A DNA stretch of 15,283 nucleotides from JAJRVH01 sp964505995 (GTDB lineage: Bacteria > Pseudomonadota > Zetaproteobacteria > Mariprofundales > Mariprofundaceae), in NCBI GenBank assembly GCA_964505995.1, contig CAZDLB010000042.1:1-15283 (forward strand), in the 5' to 3' direction. The position numbers and the translations under genes are program-made. Below are positions 8,038 through 14,657 of this stretch, piece by piece (within the stretch, counting starts at the first letter, position 1; each line of letters starts with the position of its first letter). The notes under the pieces were generated by a model. That model was not told where the DNA came from, ran no database searches, and was given only the letters and a program-made list of their open reading frames with translations.

Positions 8038-10184
8038 CACATCATGTCCTGCGGATCGACATCCACGCGCCGGCGCACAGAGGACGGCAGTTCCTGCAGC
8101 GCCAACAAGGGCGCCAGCCGCCAGGGCAGCAGCTTGCGCGAGGCATCGCGCAGCAGCACCTCGAAGCGATAGCGGCCGGCCAGACGCTCCAGCGCGCAGG
8201 CCATTGGCCCGGAAATCTGCACCGCGTCCAGGCCGGACCTCGGATCGCGGCAGATCGAGGCGAAGGCCTCGGCCGCCTGCGCGGCGGTTTTGGCCTGCCG
8301 CGCCGAGAAGACCACGCGCACCCAGCGCCCGAACGGCGGGAAGTTCAGGCCGCGACGCATCTGCAGTTCCTCATCGAGCACCTGTTCAGCCCGCTCGGCT
8401 GCCACGCGCGTCAGCCACGCTGCATCAGGCATGCGCGTCTGGATGATGATCCGCCCCGGCCGGTCCCCGCGCCCGGCGCGCCCGTAGACCTGCAGCATCT
8501 GCTGCCACCAGCGCTCGCCGGCGCGGAAGTCCGGCAGGCTGATGCCGAGATCGGCGTTGATGATGCCCACGAGCGTGACACGGTGAAAATCATGCCCCTT
8601 GACCAGCATCTGTGTGCCGATCAGCGCATCGATCTCGCCGCGATCGAAGGCCGCCAGCGTTTCCTCGAGTCGCCGCTGGCTGGTCAGGATGTCGCGATCA
8701 AAGCGCGCGAAACACGCCGACGGAAACGCCCCGGCCAGCGCATCCTCGATCTTCTCCGTGCCCTCGCCCAGCGGCATAAAGGCACTTTCGCCACAGGCCT
8801 CGCAGACCATCGGCACGCGGCGACCATGGCCGCAGGCATGACAGCGCAGCCGCCCGGCCCGCCGGTGCAGGCTCAGGCGCAGGGAACAGTGCGGGCAGGA
8901 CGGCACCTCGCCGCAGGCTGTGCATTGCAGGGCCGGCGCATAGCCCCGCCGGTTCAGATACAGCATCGCCTGCTCCCCGGCCGCGAAGGTCTGCTCAAGC
9001 TCCCGGATCAGAAGCTCGGAAAGCGGGCCATCCTGGCCGCGCATATCCACCACGCGCGTCTGCGCCGGCCGCTCATCCCCGATCACGGGCCTGGGCAGAT
9101 CCAGTCGCTGGTAGCGCCCCTCGCGCACCAGCCGCCAGCTTTCGAGGCTGGGGGTCGCCGAACCGAGCACGATGGGAATATCCAGCTGCTGCGCCAGCAG
9201 CACGGCCATGTCGCGCGCCGAATAGTGGACCCCATCCTGCTGCTTGAAGCTGACATCGTGCTCCTCGTCCACGATGATCATGGCAAGCCTCGGCAGGGGC
9301 AGAAACAGGGCCGAACGCGTGCCGATCAGAACCTCAAGCGAATCCATGCCGGTGAGCACCGCCTGACGCTCGCCAGCGGCCATCGCCGAATGCCAGAGAT
9401 GCACCTCGCCGAAGCGCTGCCTCAGCCGCTGCAGCCACATCGGCGTCAGGCCGATCTCCGGCACCAGCACCAGCACCTGCCGGCCTTTGGCGACGACATC
9501 GGCAGCCGCGCGCAGAAACACCTCGGTCTTGCCCGAGCCGGTGCGCCCGAAGAGCAGAAAGGCATGAAAACCGGAGCCGGCTTCGCGAATCGCGGCCAGC
9601 GCCCGCTGCTGCTCCTCGTTCAATGCGAGTCGGGGAGCAGGCCTGTCCGCGCCAGCCCGATGCTCGGATTCAGGGGGGCTCAGCAGACCATCGCGGCGAG
9701 CGCAAGCGATGGCATAGCGGCAGTGCCGATCCGCCGCACGGCGCTGCATCGTGCGTATCGACAACGGGGCTTGGCTTCTGAAGATGCCGGAAAGCTGCGG
9801 CCAGGCCGCCTCTAACTTCGGGATATCCGGGCAGCTCAGGCGCAGCGCATCGTCATGCGCCGCCCATCCCAGCGCCGTGGCCCAGGCCTCGCCCGAACCG
9901 GCCAGGTAATAGCGGCGCAGCCGCTCAAGCCATCGGGTTCTCGCCGGATCGTACAGCGGCGCCAGATCAAGCCGGTCGGCCACATATTTCAGATCAGCCG
10001 CCTCGTTTTCCGCTTCACGCACATCCAGCACGACACCCACCCTCGATGCCTTGCCGAACGGCACGCATACGCGGATGCCGGAAACCGGCTCGCCCAGGCT
10101 TGAAGGCCAGCGATAGGTGAAAGGCTTGTCCGGCGGCGCAAAAACCGCCACGTCCACGAGCATTTCGCGATGCGCCCCGCTCAC
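8037..10184 (-). CDS. priA: Primosomal protein N' (replication restart helicase PriA)
   Basis: PriA is a 3'-5' superfamily 2 helicase that recognises stalled or recombined forks and reloads the replisome. The 715 residues are close to the family's 730. The N-terminal DNA-binding domain (about 8-110, VDVAVFAPPDKPFTY, PFGKASRVG) is followed by Walker A GRTGSGKT (213-220), VLVPEIGLT (238-246), DEEH (306-309) and GSATPSLES (341-349). A zinc module follows with eight cysteines (C421, C424, C430, C433, C448, C451, C461, C464). The helicase end shows GTQMLVKGHDF, INADLGISLPDFRAGE and QVYGRAGRG. The longest frame uses GTG 10184. An ATG at 10163 (MLVDVAVF) is an equally good start, and neither has a clear Shine-Dalgarno. 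It begins 16 bases after the WbpM-like stop and its own stop overlaps the next gene's start. Confidence 0.97.
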   Translation of the reverse strand: MSGAHREMLVDVAVFAPPDKPFTYRWPSSLGEPVSGIRVCVPFGKASRVGVVLDVREAENEAADLKYVADRLDLAPLYDPARTRWLERLRRYYLAGSGEAWATALGWAAHDDALRLSCPDIPKLEAAWPQLSGIFRSQAPLSIRTMQRRAADRHCRYAIACARRDGLLSPPESEHRAGADRPAPRLALNEEQQRALAAIREAGSGFHAFLLFGRTGSGKTEVFLRAAADVVAKGRQVLVLVPEIGLTPMWLQRLRQRFGEVHLWHSAMAAGERQAVLTGMDSLEVLIGTRSALFLPLPRLAMIIVDEEHDVSFKQQDGVHYSARDMAVLLAQQLDIPIVLGSATPSLESWRLVREGRYQRLDLPRPVIGDERPAQTRVVDMRGQDGPLSELLIRELEQTFAAGEQAMLYLNRRGYAPALQCTACGEVPSCPHCSLRLSLHRRAGRLRCHACGHGRRVPMVCEACGESAFMPLGEGTEKIEDALAGAFPSACFARFDRDILTSQRRLEETLAAFDRGEIDALIGTQMLVKGHDFHRVTLVGIINADLGISLPDFRAGERWWQQMLQVYGRAGRGDRPGRIIIQTRMPDAAWLTRVAAERAEQVLDEELQMRRGLNFPPFGRWVRVVFSARQAKTAAQAAEAFASICRDPRSGLDAVQISGPMACALERLAGRYRFEVLLRDASRKLLPWRLAPLLALQELPSSVRRRVDVDPQDMM

Positions 10185-10200
10185 CCGTGGAAAATGCCCG

Positions 10201-12090
10201 TCAGTGAATCGACGGCTTTAAGCCGGCTGCAGGGGCTTCGATGCCGGATGCGTGCGGATCAAATTCCGGCACCAGGCGCTGCAGATCCAGATGCAGCTGC
10301 TCGATATCGCGGGCCTGACAGGCCTTCTCAAGCGCCTTCATCAGCCGGCTGAACTCCTGCCAGTCCACCTCGCGGCTGGAGGCCAGCAGCAGCTTCGGAT
10401 GCTCCGTTCCAACGAGCGGTTCGGCCTCGTGGAACAGCTCCTCGTAGAGCTTCTCGCCGGGTCTCAGACCGGTGAACTCGATGCGGATGTCAACCTCCGG
10501 CTCCAGCCCGGAAAGACGGATCATCTGCCGGGCCAGATCGACGATCTTCACCGGCTCACCCATGTCCAGCACAAAGATCTCGCCTCCCTTGCCCATGCTG
10601 CCCGCCTGCAGGATCAGACGTACGGCCTCGGGAATCGTCATGAAATAGCGGGTGATCTCCGGGTGCGTGACCGTGACCGGGCCTCCCCTGCGGATCTGCT
10701 CGCGAAACAGCGGCACGACCGAGCCGGCCGAACCCAGCACATTGCCGAAGCGGGTCGTGATGAAGGCCGTGGACGGCGCGCGCGCATCCAGATTCTGGCA
10801 GTAGATCTCGGCCGCGCGCTTGCTTGCGCCCATGACATTGGTCGGATTCACGGCCTTGTCGGTGGAGATCTGCACGAATTTCTCCACGCCATACTCAACG
10901 GCCAGATCCGCCAGCCGGGCCGTGCCCAGCGTATTCGTCTTGATACCCTCGGCCGGGTTGTGCTCGACCAGCGGTACATGCTTGTAGGCCGCGGCGTTGA
11001 AGACGATCTCGGGACGGTAGTTTTCAAACAGCCAGCGCATGCGCGCCTGATCGCGGATGTCGCCCAGAACGGACACGATACGCCCGTCGGCCTGCCCGCC
11101 CAGCTCGGCATCGATGCGATACAGATTGAACTCGCCGTGATCGAGCAAAATCAGCCTGCCGACATTCTGGCGCAGCAGCTGGCGGCAGAGCTCGGAGCCG
11201 ATCGAGCCGCCGGCACCAGTCACCAGAACGCGCTTGCCCTTCAGAAACGCGCGAATGCCCTTTTCATCCAGCCGCACCTCCTCGCGACCGAGAAGATCCT
11301 CGATGCGGACCTCGCGCAGATTCCCCACCTCGACCCGGCCATCGGCCAGCTCGGCGATCGATGGCAGCGTTCGACAGGGAATGTGCAGCTCCATGCTCTG
11401 ATCCAGAAGCCGCCGCATCAGCGAGGCCGGAGCCGTCGGCATCGCCAGCAGAACGATGTCGATCTCCAGCTTGCGCGCCAGATCCTGAAGCGCATCGGTG
11501 CCGCCCAGCACGCGGACCCCGTGGATCTCAAGGCCCTGCTTTTTCCGGTCATCGTCAAGAAAGCCGACCGGTTCGTAGTCGCCACCCTTCAGCAGATCGC
11601 GAACCAGCATCTCGCCGGCGCGACCGGCGCCGACGATCAGCGCGCGCCGGCCGGCTGTTCCAGTCAATCCCAGCCGGCGATCCTTCAGCCAGCGGTAGAT
11701 CAGCCGCGGCAGGGCCAGGCCGGCCATCAGCAGCGCCGGGTACAGGATGATCACCGAGCGGGGAACATTTTCCAGTCGCTGCCAGACGAAGAAGATCACG
11801 AACGTCGCCACGGCTCCAATGAGGACGGCCTTGACGATGCGCACGAGATCCGGCACCGACGCAAAGCGCCAGATGCCGCGATAGAGCCCGAAAGCGTAAT
11901 AGGCCGCCAGCTGCACCGGCAAGGCAACAAGCATCAACTGCATCAGGGAGGAAACAAAGCCCTGCGGGATGGCTTCCAGATTGAAACGCAGCCAGAAGGC
12001 CAGCAGCAGCGCCAGCGGCACCCACAGCAGATCATGGATCAGCGGCAGCCAGCGATAGGCCCAGGCGGAGATGGCATTCATGGCTTGCAT
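10201..12090 (-). CDS. wbpM: WbpM-like membrane nucleoside-diphosphate-sugar 4,6-dehydratase
   Basis: This large WbpM/PglF-type enzyme probably removes water from UDP-GlcNAc at C4/C6 to start synthesis of 6-deoxy amino sugars for O-antigen. In the 629-residue form, four membrane segments lie near 17-36, 50-70, 87-104 and 112-131. A first Rossmann-like domain follows (VGAGRAGE, near 153), then the short-chain dehydrogenase domain with TGAGGSIG (291-298), NAAAYKHVPLVE and STDKAVNPTNVMGASK. The catalytic set is S409/M420/K424, the Ser-Met-Lys form in which Met replaces the usual Tyr. The frame is open to an ATG at 12138 (645 residues), but an intrinsic terminator (12097-12127) lies inside that extension and no ribosome site precedes it. 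I therefore prefer ATG 12090 or 12081, although neither has a Shine-Dalgarno. The stop is 16 bases before priA. Confidence 0.9.
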   Translation of the reverse strand: MQAMNAISAWAYRWLPLIHDLLWVPLALLLAFWLRFNLEAIPQGFVSSLMQLMLVALPVQLAAYYAFGLYRGIWRFASVPDLVRIVKAVLIGAVATFVIFFVWQRLENVPRSVIILYPALLMAGLALPRLIYRWLKDRRLGLTGTAGRRALIVGAGRAGEMLVRDLLKGGDYEPVGFLDDDRKKQGLEIHGVRVLGGTDALQDLARKLEIDIVLLAMPTAPASLMRRLLDQSMELHIPCRTLPSIAELADGRVEVGNLREVRIEDLLGREEVRLDEKGIRAFLKGKRVLVTGAGGSIGSELCRQLLRQNVGRLILLDHGEFNLYRIDAELGGQADGRIVSVLGDIRDQARMRWLFENYRPEIVFNAAAYKHVPLVEHNPAEGIKTNTLGTARLADLAVEYGVEKFVQISTDKAVNPTNVMGASKRAAEIYCQNLDARAPSTAFITTRFGNVLGSAGSVVPLFREQIRRGGPVTVTHPEITRYFMTIPEAVRLILQAGSMGKGGEIFVLDMGEPVKIVDLARQMIRLSGLEPEVDIRIEFTGLRPGEKLYEELFHEAEPLVGTEHPKLLLASSREVDWQEFSRLMKALEKACQARDIEQLHLDLQRLVPEFDPHASGIEAPAAGLKPSIH

Positions 12091-12096
12091 GCTAGC

Positions 12097-12127
12097 AAAA
12101 AAGGACGCGGCCGAAACCACGTCCTTT
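12097..12127 (-). terminator. Intrinsic terminator downstream of the comEA-like gene
   Basis: On the minus strand GGACGTGG pairs with CCGCGTCC (one G-T wobble) around a TTTCGG loop, directly followed by six T residues (12102-12097). The flanking AAA and TTT extend the stem. It ends about 25-55 bases after the comEA-like stop codon. This is the best intrinsic terminator in the window, and it lies inside the longest reading frame of the WbpM-like gene. Confidence 0.8.
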
Positions 12128-12138
12128 CCTTTGAACAT

Positions 12139-12151
12139 GGCCCCGAGGGCC
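12139..12151 (-). other. Compact hairpin at the comEA-like stop codon
   Basis: GGCCC-TCG-GGGCC is a perfect 5-bp stem with a 3-base loop that starts at the last base of the comEA-like stop codon. It ends just before the ATG at 12138. It has no T-run of its own. Together with the terminator that follows, it would fold the beginning of any message using the 12138 start. Confidence 0.5.
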
Positions 12152-12453
12152 TAGTCCTCATGCCCGTGGCCCTTCTCCGCTTCATCCTTCACGGTCAGTT
12201 GATCACGGATCTTTTCGAGCTTCCTCTCGCCGATGCCCCGCACCTTCGTCAGCTCATCGACATCCTTGAAACCTCCATGTTCCCGACGATAGGCGACAAT
12301 CGCCTGGGCGGTCTTCTCGCCAATCCCCTTGACGCTCTGCAACTGCTCGACCGTCGCATGATTGATGTCGATCCTGTCACTTGCCTGGGCCGGCAGACCC
12401 AGCCCCAGGGCTGCCGCAAGCATTGCGACGGATATCAGCTTCCTAATCCTCAT
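12151..12453 (-). CDS. ComEA-like secreted helix-hairpin-helix protein
   Basis: This 100-residue small exported protein has a signal peptide (1-24, MRIRKL then a hydrophobic stretch, cleavage likely at AQA-S). The mature part is a ComEA-type double helix-hairpin-helix domain: INHATVEQLQSVKGIGEKTA (30-49) and VRGIGERKLEKIRDQL (71-86). The tail is short and charged (KGHGHED). ComEA proteins bind DNA in the periplasm during uptake, and short ones like this one are common in Proteobacteria. The ATG at 12453 has a perfect AGGAGGT seven bases upstream, and the gene overlaps the end of the WbpL-like gene by 11 bases, so the two are probably co-expressed. From memory, Pseudomonas O-antigen clusters also carry a ComEA-like gene next to wbpM. 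A role in polysaccharide synthesis is not implied. Confidence 0.9.
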   Translation of the reverse strand: MRIRKLISVAMLAAALGLGLPAQASDRIDINHATVEQLQSVKGIGEKTAQAIVAYRREHGGFKDVDELTKVRGIGERKLEKIRDQLTVKDEAEKGHGHED

Positions 12454-13435
12454 GGCTTCTACCTCCTGCTTGTATCTGAAGGTATCGCTCGGCCCGAATT
12501 CCCAGAATCAGATACATGATGGCCCAGAACATCAGGCCGATCACGACCCCCTGCTTCCAGATTAGCATCAGCATCGCCGAGATGCCAACGCCAAGCATCA
12601 GCAGGTATTCGAGCAGCACCGTCCTGCGGTGCCCCCATCCCGCCAGCGCCAGTCGCTGGTAGTAATGCTCGCGATGCGCCTGCCAGAGCTTCTCTGCCCT
12701 GATCCCCCGGCGGATCAGCGTCACCGTCGCATCGACGATAAACGGGGAAAAGACCAGAACCGGGAACCAGAGCGGAAACAGGCCGGCATGCCATCCCTGC
12801 CAGGACAATGCACCGACCAGCAGTCCCAGAGTGGCTGAACCGACATCGCCCATGAAGATGCGCGCCGGCGGAAAGTTGAACAGCAGAAAGCCTGCGGATG
12901 CGGCGGCAATGCAAAGCGCGATCGACATGAATGGCAGATCGCCCGCATGCCAGCCGGCCAGCCCCAGGAATGAAAAGCCGATCACGCTCATGCCGCCGGC
13001 AAAGCCGTCCATGCCATCCATGAAGTTGTAGAGGTTCAGCATCCATGTCAGCGCCAGCATGCCTGCGATCGCCAGCCACGGGGATATGTCACCGCTTCCG
13101 AACACGACAAGGGCTGCGGCCATCAGATGCACGGGCAGGCGCAGCACCGGGGAAAGCCCAATCAGATCATCGAGCAGCGACACCATCGCCACAATCAGGG
13201 CCGCCAGTGCCGGAAACACGCACCACGAAGGCAGCCCCGATTCACGAAACAGCATCCATACACCCGCAACCATCGCCAGAAGGATCGCCAGGCCGCCGGT
13301 TCGCGGCGTGGGTCGCGCATGCAGGGACCGCTCATTCGGCGCATCCTGGATGCGGATCGGGCTGAAGCGCCCGGCCAGCCACGCGGTCAGCAGCACGCTC
13401 AGCACGAAGCTGAGCGCAATGCCCGTCAAAGCCAC
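12443..13435 (-). CDS. wbpL: WbpL-like undecaprenyl-phosphate sugar-1-phosphate transferase (MraY/WecA family)
   Basis: This 330-residue polytopic membrane enzyme moves a sugar-1-phosphate from a UDP-sugar to undecaprenyl phosphate, the first lipid-linked step of O-antigen or capsule assembly. About ten hydrophobic segments are visible. Family motifs are DAPNERSLHARPTPRTGGLA (31-50), LLDDLIGL (87-94), NFMDGMDG (137-144), FMGDVGSATLG (194-204) and HREHYYQRL (254-262). The size and WbpL-like text fit use of a FucNAc- or QuiNAc-type sugar, which would match the dehydratase and 2-epimerase genes upstream. The longest frame starts at GTG 13435, and a TTG at 13429 is possible. No good ribosome site is seen, and a hairpin (13442-13456) lies just upstream. 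It is 82 bases downstream of the 2-epimerase gene and overlaps the comEA-like gene. Confidence 0.92.
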   Translation of the reverse strand: MALTGIALSFVLSVLLTAWLAGRFSPIRIQDAPNERSLHARPTPRTGGLAILLAMVAGVWMLFRESGLPSWCVFPALAALIVAMVSLLDDLIGLSPVLRLPVHLMAAALVVFGSGDISPWLAIAGMLALTWMLNLYNFMDGMDGFAGGMSVIGFSFLGLAGWHAGDLPFMSIALCIAAASAGFLLFNFPPARIFMGDVGSATLGLLVGALSWQGWHAGLFPLWFPVLVFSPFIVDATVTLIRRGIRAEKLWQAHREHYYQRLALAGWGHRRTVLLEYLLMLGVGISAMLMLIWKQGVVIGLMFWAIMYLILGIRAERYLQIQAGGRSHED

Positions 13436-13441
13436 GGCGAC

Positions 13442-13456
13442 AGGCCCAGCGGGCCT
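13442..13456 (-). promoter_or_regulatory. Hairpin directly upstream of the WbpL-like start
   Basis: On the minus strand AGGCCC-GCT-GGGCCT is a perfect 6-bp stem with a 3-base loop, ending 6 bases before the GTG at 13435. It occupies the place where a ribosome binding site is expected. It could reduce translation initiation or mark weak processing between the 2-epimerase and this gene. It has no T-run and is not a classical terminator. Confidence 0.4.
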
Positions 13457-13517
13457 CGCTCTTGATCAACCATGAACGGTGGCTTGAAGCCTGGGGATGC
13501 AGGCATGTCGATCCGTC

Positions 13518-14648
13518 TCATGAGGATCGGTACCAGACCGTCCGATCCACATAATGGGTGTAGCTCAGAATGGCATGCAGCACCTTGCGCGACACGGGAC
13601 CGGCCTGGGCGTAGTCGGATACGGGACTGGCCGCCGAAGCCTGGCGCGTGACCGCTTCCACCGCCTGAATCACGCCATCCCGGTCCAGGCCGCTGAGAAT
13701 CAGAACCCCCGCATCCATGCCCTCGGGGCGTTCATGCATCTGGCGTATCGTCACGGCCGGAAAGCCGAGCAGGGCCGCCTCCTCGGTGATCGTTCCGCTG
13801 TCGGAAATCACGCAGAAGGCATGCTGCTGCAGATGAATGTAATCGAAGAAGCCGAGGGGCCGAAGCAAATGGATTCTGGGCTCGGATGCCAGATCCTCGC
13901 CACTGGCCTCCAGCCGCTTGCGGGTACGCGGATGCACGGAGAAGATCACATCCCTGTCGAAATGCTCAACCATGGCGCGCACCGAGTCCATCATGCGGCG
14001 CAGATGGTCTTCGTCATCGACGTTTTCTTCCCGGTGCGCACTGAGGACGATATAGGAACGCGGCTGAAGCTTGAGTCGCTGAAGGATCGGCGATGCCTCG
14101 ATGCGGTCCCTGAAATGCCCGAGCACCTCGGCCATGCAGGAGCCGGTCTTGATCACCGTCTCCGGTCGTATGCCCTCGCGCAGCAGATAGTCACGCCCAT
14201 GCTCGGTCAACGGCATGTTGATGTCGCTGACATGATCGAGAATCCGCCGGTTCAGCTCCTCCGGCACGCGCTCGTCAAAGCAGCGATTCCCCGCCTCCAT
14301 ATGAAAGACCGGCACCCGATGCCGCTTGGCCGCGATGGCCCCGAGACAGCTGTTCGTATCGCCATAGATCAGAAAGGCATCGGGCTTCTCCTTCAGGATC
14401 ACCTCCTCGGTCGCAACCAGCACCCTGGCGATGGTCCGGCAGGCCGTATCCCCCGCCGCGTCGAGAAAATGATCCGGTTTGCGGATACCGAGATCCTCGA
14501 AGAAAACCTGATTCAGTTCATAATCGTAATTCTGGCCCGAATGCACCAGCACATGCTCGGTATGCTCATCGAGCAGCGGAATCACGCGCGAGAGCTTGAT
14601 CAGCTCCGGCCGCGTGCCGACGAGGGTCATGACCTTGATCCGTTTCAT
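13518..14648 (-). CDS. Non-hydrolysing UDP-sugar 2-epimerase of the FnlC/WbjD/CapG group (WecB family)
   Basis: This 376-residue cytoplasmic enzyme has the UDP-GlcNAc 2-epimerase fold. Motifs are GTRPELIKLS (11-20), SGQNYDYELNQVFFEDLGIR (38-57), YGDTNS (95-100), HMEAGNRCFDERVPEE (116-131), SAHREENVD (203-211), HPRTRKR (239-245), SDSGTITEEA (282-291) and ERPEG (306-310). The HSGQNYDYELNQVFFEDLGI and MEAGNRCFDERVPEE text is more like FnlC/WbjD/CapG, which make UDP-N-acetyl-L-fucosamine from its talosamine isomer, than housekeeping WecB. The ATG at 14648 has AGGGA upstream within the stop-codon region of the preceding gene. A TTG two codons earlier is less likely. The gap to the dehydratase stop is 9 bases, so they are co-transcribed. 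Exact substrate is inferred from family and context. Confidence 0.9.
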   Translation of the reverse strand: MKRIKVMTLVGTRPELIKLSRVIPLLDEHTEHVLVHSGQNYDYELNQVFFEDLGIRKPDHFLDAAGDTACRTIARVLVATEEVILKEKPDAFLIYGDTNSCLGAIAAKRHRVPVFHMEAGNRCFDERVPEELNRRILDHVSDINMPLTEHGRDYLLREGIRPETVIKTGSCMAEVLGHFRDRIEASPILQRLKLQPRSYIVLSAHREENVDDEDHLRRMMDSVRAMVEHFDRDVIFSVHPRTRKRLEASGEDLASEPRIHLLRPLGFFDYIHLQQHAFCVISDSGTITEEAALLGFPAVTIRQMHERPEGMDAGVLILSGLDRDGVIQAVEAVTRQASAASPVSDYAQAGPVSRKVLHAILSYTHYVDRTVWYRSS

Positions 14649-14657
14649 CTTCAATCC

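Noticed and set aside
8022..9815. 597-codon plus-strand open frame opposite priA
   Set aside because: Antisense shadow of priA; no motif, signal or ribosome site was noted.
10252..12519. 755-codon plus-strand open frame opposite the WbpM-like and comEA-like genes
   Set aside because: It is an antisense shadow caused by high GC. The product is rich in Gln, His, Arg and Leu with no domain, while the minus strand carries conserved motifs throughout.
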